Shown here in pieces: positions 1-11,207 of a DNA stretch of 64,000 nt. Under the pieces are notes generated by a model that ran no database searches, had not been told where the DNA came from, and saw only the letters and a list, made by a program, of their open reading frames with translations. Position numbers and translations under genes: made by a program. This DNA is from Sphagnum compactum. Lineage: Eukaryota > Bryophyta > Sphagnopsida > Sphagnales. The stretch is taken from the NCBI GenBank assembly GCA_965153455.1, contig OZ234496.1, positions 7,511,207-7,575,206 on the forward strand. Direction: 5' to 3'. Numbering within the stretch: position 1 is the stretch's first letter; each line of letters begins with the position of its first letter.

Positions 1-1040
1 ACATAAGGATTTTATTGATTGAAAAAAATTATGATTTGATTAAAAAATCAAATTATTTTAAACAATTGGAATCACATAATGTTTAGGTTTAGCAAGGTGA
101 GATCACAAATTTTTTTGTTATATTTTAAGATTGTTGGAATTGAAATTTGAATGACAATTTGCATTTGAAAAAACTTAATATTTGTGTTTATGTAAGTTTT
201 ACTTGTGAAGTTCATCAACAAGGAGGATAATGACTTCTGGTTGTGTTATGGGGTTATATGTTTTTGTGTTTTAGGTGGGGTGTGGTTGGCTCAAGAAGCT
301 TGTGTTGCATTGGGCATAATTTTTTAAAGAACAGAGGTTCAACTTTGGTAAGACAAGCATATAATTGCAAAAATTAATTATGAATATCTTAATATTATCC
401 CTAACCTTTTTACATATCTTATGGTTAGTCTAGGTTTGAAAATTGACAAATCCATATCCACCACATAAAAAAGAATGATAATGGATATATATCTCTTATT
501 ACAACTACATTATTAAAAATTTTTAATGCATATACTTTTGTTAAGTTTTTTTTTTTTTTTTTTGTATTGATAACCTAATTAAAACCTCAAAACTTCATAT
601 CTAGACAACATTAGAAGTAACAACCCACAAACTTGAAACCAAGAACAAGAAATGATAGGAACCTTATGTGATTTCCTAAACCAAAGTGTGTGTGATTAAA
701 AGCTTCAAGGTTAAAAGTTGACCAATCAAGTCGTGTATATACCAATGTTGGGTAAATATATTCATTTTAGTATATTAACCAAATAAGGGTAAATCTGAAG
801 TATTTATTAATCAAGTAGGGTAATTAAAAGGGTAATAAATAAAACATTTACTACAGAGATAGGGTATATTGTATACCTAGGGGTATACCAGGGTAAGAGA
901 TTTACCCACCCAACACAGGAATGTACATACACAAGTACGTGATGCTTCTTAATATGTACGCTAGAATTCTCCGGATAGAATTGTCCGGATGCTGACTTGT
1001 AACACAATACTAGTAGAGATTTGGAACAAATTAAAATCCA
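1..1040. other. AT-rich intergenic DNA, no gene seen
   Basis: This stretch has stops in all frames and only short chance ORFs. It contains a run of T at about 546-561 and a small cluster of GGTATA/TATACC palindromes around 860-895. I see no coding, RNA or element signature. Confidence 0.6.
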
Positions 1041-2840
1041 GAACGTCTCTCAGAAGCTTAGAATACGAACTCAGGCTTTCGAGCGACGTTTCTTCGCTGG
1101 TTCATTCCGCTGCACCTTGAGCGCCATGCACAGGTTCTAGATGCTAGAACGCCGTCTTCCCGGACTTGCTTACTCACGACCAAATTGCTCGAGGCGTCCG
1201 AACGACGTTTTGCGCTGATAGTTCCGCAGGCGAGCGGACAAGCGAGCGAGCTTTCGCCATGCATGCAGTGCGCCGTGTGTGCAACATGCGTCGTCAGAGC
1301 TCCTGCATGTCCGACTTGTTACTGTTTCTCATAGCATTCATGCGTAGGCTGCCATATGTGGAGGGGCCCCCAAGGAAGAAGAAGAAGCAGAAGAAGAAGA
1401 AGAAGAAGGAGAAGTTTGCAGCAGGGAAAATAATATATCATATGTGGGAGCTGAAAATCATACAAATCTTGGCCTGCAAGGTCCCGTGTTGCAAGCAGCA
1501 GCAACAGCAACTTCTGCACGTCCAAACCTGAGATCTAAGTGTTCCCGTACTTTCACAACCTTTCTCTATCATGCCGTTGGTTCGCTTGAGTAAATCTGCT
1601 TTGCAGCTTTTTTGGTGAGCTTTTGGTACAACTTTGTTGCGATGCATGGCTGCTTTTCATTCTTTCACTTTTTTTGTGTTTTTTGTGTTTTGTTGTCGTC
1701 ATCGTCGCGTACAGATCACAGAATCAGGTTCGTCGTTGTAATTTTCGGGGTTCACGACAACTATCGATCGAGCCGCGTCTTTATCTGTGTACGTAGTGTA
1801 TATGATCTGTTGACCTTGCGGGGTTTTAGGTTTTAATTACTTGCGCGAAGAGCTTGAAGAGCAGACTTTACAATATAGTATGTTGTGATCATAATCTCCG
1901 TCTGGAAACTGTTCTTTTCATAAGTGCCAGAAGCTTCATGAATTGCTCGGTTGGATCCTGTGAAAGATCTGTTAGTAACACGGATCTTGATGGTGAACAA
2001 GATGCCTTGAAGCTGCGAAAGGGGCTTTGGAAAGAATCGAAACCCCTAAATTGCAGGAGATACTTAGACTGTGTTGTTTGAAAATTCCAGATGTGGGCCA
2101 TGTCTGCTGAAATGATTTGATTTGGTATCCGGATCACATGATGTGAGCAAATGAGATCATTGTGAGGATTGTGGAAGTTCTGATGCTGGAAAATTCATTG
2201 AGGGGCAAAAAGATCTCATTTTGATGATGTGCAGGAAGAAGGATTTCTAGGTGCACGCCTTGTAATTTGTGTCAACAAGCTAGTGACAAGCTGCACAGGT
2301 CTGGTAATATTCCTTATCGTTTCCTCTGTGATCTCTCTCCATACATCTAGCCAGGTAAGTGACATCTCCAAGGGGCAAGTTCTATAATCAGTGAACTAGT
2401 GATTTTAGTTGCAGCCATGCAATCGATCATGTAAATTGACCACGCACAAATCGATCATGGCAATAGTGCAGCCATGCAATAGTGCCCCGGGAGCTGTTGC
2501 TTATGAAGTGATGAGACTTTGGGATAGCTGCCAAGCGAAGTCAAAAATATTGTTTGTGCCCAGAGGTACCATGAAGATGATATGGAATCTCTGAAATGGA
2601 ATTACCAAGAATTTGCCGGCCTGGCCCTCATTATCTGAGATCACAATCTGAGGTAGTCTAATCTGTTTTGCACTTTGCTTGAATCTAAAGAGTATCATGC
2701 ATGGAGTGCCACAACTTGGGGCAAGGGAATTTTTGTCAACTCCTCTGGGAACACAGTGTAGACAATGTTGTAGTACTGAACTAGATGTTTGGAACCGAAT
2801 GGTTTTTGCAACAAATTGACTTTTCCTTGTCCTTCTGACA
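1041..2840 (+). promoter_or_regulatory. Upstream region and probable leader of the small heat-shock gene
   Basis: About 1050-1340 is richer in C+G and CpG than its surroundings, as at the 5' ends of the other genes in this window. Around 1042-1072 there are clustered GAA/TTA/TCT triplets resembling a degenerate heat-shock element, and a GAA-nn-TTC match lies near 2189-2197. A polypyrimidine tract ending in CAG at about 2821-2841 looks like an acceptor just before the first good ATG, so a leader intron is possible. The (AAG)n tract at 1373-1412 gives a lysine-rich chance ORF. The promoter assignment is inferred from position and composition only. Confidence 0.35.
1373..1412. repeat. (AAG)n microsatellite
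   Basis: An imperfect AAG/GAA trinucleotide run. It makes a poly-Lys stretch on one strand and a poly-Leu stretch on the other, which explains the chance ORFs there. Confidence 0.85.
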
Positions 2841-2847
2841 GCGGAGA

Positions 2848-4348
2848 ATGTTGTGCTGCAGCCCACGTACAACAGCATTGTATCGGCCATCTACAATGAC
2901 AACCCGCGTCATGTCCAGCAAACTATCTAGAGTGGCATCACAGCTACCAGGTTTGAAGACCTCTCTTCTTGGCCTTGCAGAGGGTGTAGCTGGAAGAGAA
3001 ATCCATGGGGGGAGTGCATTTCAATCAAGAGTTATGGAGGCCCTTGTTCGTCCAATCAGCACCAGTATTATACAGGCGAAGACTGGTGGGGAAGCACAGG
3101 ATACAAGCTTGCAACAGAGAGAATCCAATGTTCCAGTTGCTCGTGGAAGAGGGAGGGGAAGAGGTAGATCTGATCAGCTTGCACCCGTGAGAGGAGTTTT
3201 TGGTGAGTGCCTTGTTCATTTCTGTCCAAAATTCTCCTTCATAAACTCCTCTGTATTTGTACAATTGAGTCACAGAGAGTGGAACGGTGGCTGTAAGATC
3301 CATAATACTGACTGTATTGAACAATTTCCATGAGGCATGGTCACAAGCAGAAGAACAGACTCTGACTATAGGAAGATGTGTTGTACATATTTTGCTTATC
3401 CAAGCAGTCGAATCCCTGGCTATGCACTTGATTATGTTGAACTGCCTGCAGATTTGTGGGATCCCATATCCCCTGCAGCAACCCTGCAACAGATGCTGAA
3501 CACAGTTGAACGGTTATTTGACTCATCCATCCTCCCATCAACTTTAAGCCAAGTTGCCCCAACCGTCCCAGCATTAGTGCGCCCTCCATGGGATGTCACA
3601 GAAGATAAGGACGCCTACCATCTTCGAGTTGATATGCCTGGGTTGAGCAAGGATGAGGTGAGATTGTACTTGTGGCACAAAGATGTAGTTTTGAATGCTG
3701 ATTTTTGTCTCACAAAACGAATAATTTTCTTGATGCTGACATATATCCATTCCTGCCCATGTTCTAAAGAATGGGCATTCAGAGAACTAATATAATTTTA
3801 AGTGTCTCAAGTTTGAGCTTGTTGTGGATGCTGATTTGGGTTCTTTGGAAGTTTTTTAGGGTGCACGTGCAGTTTCAGGATTGGCATGCAGCTTGAGAAG
3901 GGAACAGACATGAAATGCTCTGCCCTTAGGACAGAAAAAAATGTGGTGGTGGCAATCTAGTTCCAACATTTAGCAAACCTCTAGTGGATTAGGCAAACAA
4001 TGGAAGAAAAGTGAAGAGTGACATGATAAAATATCATGTTCAGTTGTAACTGCTGGAGCTTTAAATTTGAGGACTTTTCTTTAAACAGCTTGCACTTTTG
4101 TGGTACAGGTGAAGGTGATAGTGGAAGATGGTACCCTTGTCATCAAGGGAGAGCACAAGGCAGAGGAGAAGGAAGGAGATAAATGGGCAGCTCGAACGCA
4201 TGGTAGTTATTACCTGCGAGTCATTCTTCCAGATGATGTCAAATTGGATGAGGTGAAGGCAGAGTTGAAAAATGGAGTGCTGGAAGTGACTGTGCCCAAA
4301 TCCACTGAACATCCAAAGAAAGAGGCTATTGAGATTCCAGTTAGCTAA
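2848..4348 (+). CDS. Organelle-targeted small heat-shock protein (HSP20/alpha-crystallin), 3 exons
   Basis: Encodes an ATP-independent chaperone of the alpha-crystallin family, which binds unfolding proteins during heat stress. Exon 1 runs 2848-3202 (donor GTGAGT). Exon 2 most likely runs 3452-3657, after a CTGCAG acceptor; an acceptor at 3358 is also in phase. Exon 3 runs 4109-4348. The crystallin domain starts at PPWDVTEDKDAYHLRVDMPG, continues across the exon 2/3 junction (LSKDE then VKVIVEDGTLVIKGEHK) and ends with the family signature GVLEVTVPK. The N-terminus is rich in Ser, Arg and Leu and poor in acids, like a mitochondrial or plastid presequence. The segment DLWDPISPAATLQQMLNTVE resembles the pre-domain helix of organellar members. 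ATG at 2896 (MTTRVMSSK) is an equally good start. Total is about 250-265 residues, a little longer than usual. An unusual RG-repeat lies before the domain (3142-3168). Confidence 0.88.
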
Positions 4349-5345
4349 GCTTTTAACAAGCCTTAATTGGCTGTAAAGGGTGTGAAGGTGTCTTTTACAT
4401 GAGGGGAACTTTTGTGCTGGCGATAGTAGTAGCTCCACTATCCTCAAATGGGTTCTTTCCATGTGCATGGTTGAAGAAATGACAGATATATGAGATGAAA
4501 ATATGGAGCTATAGAATGGACTGCAATGGGTTCCTTAAACACTCTGGAACTTGAGGCTTTATCATAATGGTACTTGTTTGTATATATATCTTGGAAGATG
4601 TAAGCCAGGACAAATTTCAAAGCACATCAAATTTTGACTGTAAATGGCTGCATTTCAGTTCTAACTTCTCATCGATGTTTGGTCAAAAAAGTTTGGCTCA
4701 TCTTTTTCCTTTGTTTCACTCCTCTTGTGAATAATCCCCTGCAATGTCGCCATATATTCCTTTGGAACAAGAACTGAAAAAGTGAGGTAGCACTCTCTTT
4801 TTGGATGTATGAGAGAGAAAATCAATCCTAGTAGTGAACAAAATTTATCTTGGAACATGAACTTTTATACTATTATTGACTCTGCTTGACAATTCCATAG
4901 TAAATCTCCACTGAACTCCACCCAGCTCCACTTTGCAAATTTAGTGCTACTTGCTTCTCCGGGTAATAGATAATGTCACTCACACTAGTGGAGGCCATTG
5001 TGCCATTGGCCCAAGTATATTAAACACCTCCTATAAAGTCACCCATCCAATATTATTGGGATAAAAGTGGGCTTGATTTCAGTGTTCTTATGGAACCTTG
5101 CTAATTAAGTTTCAACTTTTCATGGATCCAATTCTAGCAAAAGGCTATTTCCATGGTTTGATTCTTTGTGTTCCTTTCATCAAAAGGATATTAGTTTGGG
5201 TCAAAGTCACAAGACCTAAGCAAGAACCTAAAACAAATATAGGAATAAAACTTCTGCTCAGCCAATGATGTGATACAGCACGCACCCAAGAGGGCTAGGG
5301 CTTTTTTTCTTTAGGGGGGCAGGGAGGGGAGGAGCCTCCATGCTT
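4349..5345. other. 3' flank of the heat-shock gene and AT-rich spacer
   Basis: Probably holds the 3' UTR of the small heat-shock gene followed by spacer. A dispersed 17-base motif, GTGCCATTGGCCCAAGT, lies at 5000-5016 and recurs elsewhere in the window. No further coding sequence is visible. Confidence 0.5.
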
Positions 5346-5349
5346 CTAT

Positions 5350-6210
5350 TGGATTAGTGCCCATTGTTTTTTAAAAACATTATGATGGCCCAATCAAACT
5401 GACTCCTTCCAAAAAGGCCAAAAAAATTTTGGCCGCACTTCTCAACTAATTAATAAGAAGATGAATATACACCCATTATATACACTCACAATAGGTACCC
5501 ACGCTATTGGGCAAGGGTAGTAGCCCAGGCTGAAAAACAGGTTTAGAACCGTAATTTTCATGCAGCTAATGAGAAGGCTCAACATGCATGAGGAGGGCCG
5601 AGTTTTTTCCTTCTGGGTATTGAAGGGAAGGGATTTTTTGGTTTTTATTTATGTTCCCATTAAGTTCTCATCATGTTCCCAAGGGGTTTCCCCATTCTAG
5701 TTCTCGAATGGTTCTCCAAGTTTTCAACGTGTTCCCAAAGATGTTCCCACTAGCACCACACTTTTCTCCCATATGTTGTGGCCATAGTTGAACTTTCTTT
5801 GGGGGAGTGCCCAATGTTTCAAAAAATTGGTGATGGGCCAATCAAAATAGCTCCTCCCCAAAAAAAAACTTTGAGTGCAACCCCCAACTAAATAATAGGA
5901 ATAGGTACCCTAAAACTAAATACCATAATATTTGACTTCAGCCTACCTATATAGTTACAAGAATAATACCCTAAGTTCCCAATGTGTTCCCCAACATGTT
6001 CAGAATAGCATTGGAATTTGCCCAACCCAACGTTAAGCTTTCATGACATATAAAGGTGGGCACCTCTATACTTTTGTTTAGGGGAGTGTTCAATGTTTTC
6101 AATGAAATTTTGTGATGGGCCAATCAAAATGGCTCCTTGCAAAAAAAAGAAAAAAGAAAACTCGAAGTGCCCACACCCCCCAACTAATTAATAGAACTAA
6201 CTTGGGGTAC
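5350..6210. repeat. Three diverged copies of a GGGCCAATCAAA-centred module
   Basis: The block (G)GGCCAATCAAA, followed by a CTCC element, an A-run, 'gtgc...ccccaactaattaatag' and GGTACCC, occurs three times. The cores are near 5382, 5831 and 6113. Spacings are unequal (about 449 and 282), so this is not a simple tandem array. It could be nested MITE copies or a decayed duplicated segment upstream of the sulfurtransferase gene. Confidence 0.55.
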
Positions 6211-6324
6211 CCTTGCTCCAATCCTACGGCTCCATAATGGATTTAGAGTGCAAATGCACTTCCGTAACTTACTAGGGAAAATGTGGGCTATTTTCTTATC
6301 CAACCTCACCCAGTTTCTTCCCTA

Positions 6325-6360
6325 TAACCAACGTGGTTAGGTTATAACCAAGGTGGTTAG
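6325..6360. promoter_or_regulatory. Twin TAACCA-nnn-TGGTTA palindromes, 20-bp period
   Basis: TAACCAACGTGGTTA at 6325-6339 and TAACCAAGGTGGTTA at 6345-6359 are two inverted-repeat sites in a 20-bp tandem duplication. They lie about 215 bp before the sulfurtransferase ATG. The half-sites resemble MYB-type (AACCA/GGTTAGGTT) binding sequences. The regulatory role is inferred. Confidence 0.4.
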
Positions 6361-6433
6361 GTTCCGTGTCCATGCATGCCTGTGTTCTGGAACTTTCTTT
6401 CACCCAACAGCAGGAGACGCGACGCCCCTGGAA

Positions 6434-6449
6434 CCCTAAACCCTAAACC
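6434..6449 (+). promoter_or_regulatory. Telo-box upstream of the sulfurtransferase
   Basis: CCCTAAACCCTAAACC, about 125 bp before the ATG. Telo-boxes of this kind occur in plant promoters and 5' leaders, often of housekeeping genes. The sequence is exact; the function is inferred. Confidence 0.5.
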
Positions 6450-6572
6450 GTTCGAACCCATCGAGCAATGTTTCTACACTACAGCGTTGCTTGCACTCTC
6501 TGGAACGTTGATCGGATTTGGGCTGTGTGATCGCGGAGTTGTTGTCGCCTAAATTCCAGATTTTGTGCAAAC

Positions 6573-8927
6573 ATGAGCCTCGGCAAGTGTGTGCATAAGT
6601 TAGCCACGGCGGCAGCTTCATGGCCAAGGCTTGGGGTGCCGTTTCTGTCTGCGAGAACCGAAGCGCTGTCCTGTCGTCCCCAGTGCTGGAGTCTTTCCGC
6701 CTCTCGCTCGATTGGCAATGGATTTGTAAGTACTATTCTTTTGGCCCCCACCCTTTGCTTCGCTTCTTTGCTCTAGTGTTAACTTTAGATGGGTTTCCAG
6801 TCTCTTTTGCACATTTGGTCAGCGTTGAACCCCATCTCCTTCCGTTTTCTCTTGGCTTTGTGTGCAGTTGTGGTCAAATTCTTTGCTGAAGCTTGAATCC
6901 AATGTATTATAGAAGGCCAGATCTCTGTTCTCCCTAATATGCCCATCCTTGGTGGGATCTTCTGAATCGACAATGCTTTTGTAATTTGGCCAGGCTCCAG
7001 GGTTTTGGTAACATTTTTTTTTTAAGGGTTTAGTGAAGGGAGGTGGGCTTCGATTGTCCTTAATATGCCCATCCTTGGTGGGATCTTCTGAATCAATAAA
7101 GCTTTTGTAATTTGGCCAGGCTTTAGTGTTTTGGTAACATTTGGTTTTTTAGGGTTTAGTGAAGGGAGGTGGGCTCCGGTTGTCCCCAATATGTCCATCC
7201 TTGGTGGGATTTCTGAATGGACAAAGCTTTTAGGTAATTTGGCCAGGCTTAAGGGTTTTTGTAGCATTTTTTTTCTAGGGTTTAGGGTTTAGTGAAGAGA
7301 GGTGCACTTGCTGATGTTGAATGCTGGACAGCAGGTACTGTTACTGCCATTAGGAAGATTGTTGAGCTGATGAGGTGAGTGGGGGAAGTAGTGGCCACTA
7401 CTCAATGGCCACTCATGATGAAGGTTATGGTCTAATGCTTTGTGAGTGATAATCAAATGGTTGTGAGCACACTCATTCTCCTTGGGTTTGTCTTAGTTTC
7501 ACATTCCTGTGTTCATTGCAGTTTTGCTGGAACTAATACAGCAGTGACATTGAAACATTTTTCCCTTCCTCTCAACTTCCCACTTGTTCCTAACATCCAT
7601 TGCAGTAACATTGCCCCACACTTGTCAGAGTTTGTAGCAGATTTCATGTTTGTTTGACACGAGTGTTGGATGTAGGTCTCTATTCTGACCATGAATCATT
7701 CTGTGATGAGTGTCTTTGATTACAGGAGTCTTTAGTTCTTTTTTTTTTTGCATTATGGATTCCATCATTGACCCAAGTTGGTGACAATCTGTGTGGATTT
7801 GGTAGCCAAGAATTACCATACCAGCAGGTGTGCAACAATCAGCAGGCTGGGGATTGACAACTGCATCAGTGGCTAGACCCTCACTTTTACTGTGCAACCA
7901 AATCCAGTCTCGTAATTCCACTTCAATCCCCTCTGTTGGACAGGCAGGTGCTCTTCCAAGTATGGGTCCAGTGCCAAGAAAGAGGGAAGAAAGACCTATT
8001 CCACAAGAAGCTGAAGCAAAAACAGTGGTGACACCTGCTTGGCTTCAAGAGATCTTCTTTGAATTCAGAGTCAGGACAATTGATGCATCATGGTATCTGC
8101 CTGGGGAAAACCGTAACCCTTATGAAGAATACAAGAAGGAGCATGTCCCTGGTGCCGTTTTCTTCAATATTGACACCATAGCAGATATCACAACAGATTT
8201 GCCACACATGTTGCCATCTGAGGCTGCATTTGCAGCTGCAGTATCAAAACTTGGCATTAAGAACGATAGTTTGATAGTTGTGTATGACACCAAGGGCATC
8301 TTCAGTGCTGCCAGAGTATGGTGGATGTTCAAAGTGTTTGGACACCAGAAAGTATGGGTCCTGGATGGAGGCCTTCCAAAATGGCGTGCAACAGGCCATC
8401 CAATTGTGTCACATGGAACACAACTTGAGTTGGGCCAGGAAGCAGGAGATTGTGTTAGGATGGTTTATGCAGGGCAAAAAGTTGAGGAGGGGAAGTTTCA
8501 AGCCAAATTTCAGCCACATTTGGTGCGGTCTATTGATGATGTGGAAAGCAATATTGACACAAAGAAATTTCAACTCATTGATGCACGTGGAAAAGCTAGA
8601 TTTGAGGGAACTGAACCAGAACCAAGTGATGGACATCGGGGAGGCCATATTCCTGGTAGCTTGTGTATTCCATATACAGCAGTTTTAGACCCCTCAGGAT
8701 CTCTTTTGCCGGAAGAGGAGCTTGCAGTTGTGTTCAGTAATGCAGGTTTGGATCCAGTGAAACCAGTGGTGGTGTCATGCAGATCAGGTGTCAGTTCTTG
8801 TGTAATAGCACTGGCTTTGCACCGTCTGGGAAAAGAAGATGTTGCAATCTACGATGGTTCGTGGGCAGAATGGAGTTCTTTCTCTGACACTCCTGTGGAA
8901 ACCAATGTGGCTGCAGCTTCAGCATGA
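6573..8927 (+). CDS. Thiosulfate/3-mercaptopyruvate sulfurtransferase, two rhodanese domains
   Basis: A two-domain sulfurtransferase that moves sulfane sulfur from 3-mercaptopyruvate or thiosulfate to cyanide or thiols. Plant STR1-type members act in mitochondria. Exon 1 (6573-6725) begins MSLGKCVHKLATAAASW, an Arg/Ser/Ala-rich presequence, and ends at donor GTAAGT. Exon 2 most likely starts at 7908, after a pyrimidine-rich tract ending CCAG and in phase; 7806 is an alternative. That gives about 390 residues, close to the family length. Domain 1 contains TIDASWYLP, HVPGAVFFNID and SAARVWWMFKVFGH, and lacks the catalytic Cys as usual. Domain 2 contains LIDAR, GHIPGS and the active loop CRSGVSS, with Cys at 8778-8780. 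The loop differs from the CG(S/T)GVT form usual for mercaptopyruvate enzymes. Both domains lie in a single exon. Confidence 0.93.
6925..7295. repeat. Three-copy 126-bp tandem repeat inside the sulfurtransferase intron
   Basis: The marker ATATGCCCATCCTTGGTGGG starts at 6937 and 7063, with a one-base variant at 7189, so the period is exactly 126 bp. Each unit ends in a T-run followed by AGGGTTTAG(TG), a telomere-like heptamer. The last copy extends it to AGGGTTTAGGGTTTAG near 7277-7292. Confidence 0.85.
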
Positions 8928-11155
8928 TTTCAGTTCCTGTGCTTGTTTGAACTGCACCTATTAGGCAAGAACTCAAAGACAGAGAAGACATTCTCCATAG
9001 GGGAGAAGTGGCTCTCCCAACCTTTGTCAGTCCAGCTTCTAAGGTGAGGAACTGTCACAATGGAGAAAAGCATGGATCAAATTTTTGACAAAAAGTTAGA
9101 TAAGACAACAATTATGTAGAGTCCCTTTCTGATAGCAGGAAAGATTATGATTAACCAATTACTTCAGAATGTTTGATGGAAGTCAATGCATCCCCTTTTC
9201 TCACAGGGACTGAGTTACCGAATTTGTGAGGAAGTGCCTCAAGCAATGATGATGGCATTTGTGAAACATGTGAAGGTGGGGGGAGTGACCACAATTCCTG
9301 CCCTTTGCACATTTCCAACAAATACAAGCAACAAGGTTTTGTTTTGTTTTGTTTTGAGGGGTTCAAGATGCAATGGACCCTCTGTTGGATCTGCCCTCTT
9401 TTGAACACCATAACTGATAACAATGTGACTACTAAAATTACATTTTGTGGAACTATCCTGACATGACCTTAGATCCATCAAGACAAATACTGTGTTATTC
9501 CGCAACACTGTAACCTACTCTCCTTCACAATACACAACCCATTAAGAAAATGGTTAGAGACATCACAAACAGAATTGCAAGATGACCCAATAATAGTACT
9601 AGACCAAAAATCTGGAAATGAATAACAGCACCCTGTGGGAGGAATGGCAAAAGAAACACCAATACAAAAGACCATTGTAGTACCTGAAAACTCCTTTCAA
9701 CAATACTAATACACTCTGACATGTTCAGTGAACATTGATGGTAATTTGCATGGTACTGAATACCATTCCCCACTGACCTGTGTCAGTCCTGGCAGTGTGT
9801 AGAATCCAATGTCAAACACCAACTACCTTACCAAACTTTTGTGCCAAAGTTTTGAAGTAACAGGAAAATACTCAGCAGTGATGCTGGATAGCTCATAAAC
9901 ATGAAGGGAATGGAAATTCAAAAAAAAACCAAGAAAATAAGGGAAAGAGGAGGAAATAAACAGAAGAGAAAAGAAGACAATAAGAGCCAGGATAATAACT
10001 AAAGACATAGGATCATAAGAGCTTCAATGGCAAGTGACATCCCCACTCAGAATTGAGAACGCCTTCAAAGTATCAAATTGAAGATCCCAAACACTAGGGC
10101 TCCAAATGCAAATTCCTTCTTCAATACAGTCCTTGGTGTTCCTTCAAAAGCAGCCTAAAAACATAACATTTTACTTTTAGCCTTAAAAACTCTATGAAAA
10201 CTCCCAAGAACTCAGAAGATAATTTATGGTAAATAGACTCATTTCGATACCTGCATACTATCATTTGTTGTTTAAAGTTTAAACCTCTAAAGTCTTCACT
10301 GACAATGTAACAGCAACCAGCCATCAAGCATGAGAAAAAGGAAACCCAACCCTAAAGAACAGGAAAAACAAGACCAAAGACAATACTGAGGGGCAATTTG
10401 AACAACAGTGATGATACTTTGCATGTTCAGGAACCTTCAACAGCAACATGTATGGTATTAACCACCGACCACAATGGGTGGAGGTTAACATTAAATGTAA
10501 CTACCGTGCTTTCTGTCACAAAGACCAGCAATAGTGCAAAATCTCAGCCTGTATGCTGGCTAGCTCAACAAAACCTAAAAGAAAAGGAGAAGACCAAAAA
10601 CCAAGAAGAAAGAGGAACATAAAAAACCAAAGAGAGAGAAAAGGCAAGAAATGGGACTGCACAATTCATTCACAGTTGGATAGCAATTGAATGCTTGAAA
10701 GCCGCATCACTAAACATGAAAAGAAAGAGTCAAAGGACTAAAACAAGCAGAGATGATACACTACAACAAAATGGCAATGGCAAATCAGCTAACTTGCCTG
10801 AAATGGAAAGATTTTTGGAAAGAGCAGTGCAACAGAGGAGGAAGCCATCACCTTTTCCCAAACAATGAAATTCTCAAAGAAGAGAAGCGCATCAACAAAA
10901 GTCGAATGTTAAATAATTGCTCCTGCTGCAGCATTCAGCTACTTGCAACCCACAACTCATGACTATCAAGGCAATCTAGGTATTCTAGTTGAAGCACTTC
11001 ATGTGAAAGAACAGCAGCAATCTGTTTTTTGCCTCTTTTGGCATACTGAACATCATCATCATCACAAGAGATCATCATCACAAGAGAGAGTGAAATCCTC
11101 GGCACAGATGATCGCTGATCTCAACGACAATTGCTTCATTCATGTCTCCACAACC
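8928..11155. other. 3' flank of the sulfurtransferase and spacer without recognisable gene
   Basis: The first few hundred bases are probably the sulfurtransferase 3' UTR. The remainder is purine-rich on the plus strand with short ORFs only. A (TTTTG)n run lies at 9336-9356. Because the neighbouring small gene reads leftward, part of this stretch may be its 3' region. Confidence 0.45.
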
Positions 11156-11159
11156 ATGG

Positions 11160-11161
<2 letters not shown>

Positions 11162-11194
<33 letters not shown>
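11162..11194. repeat. (AG)n microsatellite
   Basis: A perfect GA/AG dinucleotide run of about 33 bases, ending 14 bases beyond the stop codon of the small minus-strand gene and therefore likely in its 3' UTR. Confidence 0.9.
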
Positions 11195-11197
<3 letters not shown>

Positions 11198-11207
11198 CTT
11201 GCATCAC

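Noticed and set aside
1166-1531. 121-codon plus-strand ORF with a poly-Lys tract
   Set aside because: It rests on the (AAG)n microsatellite; the rest resembles no protein, and it overlaps the probable leader of the heat-shock gene.
6440-6460. tRNA T-arm-like GTTCGAACC
   Set aside because: No matching acceptor stem, D-arm or anticodon arm around it; it lies in the sulfurtransferase leader.
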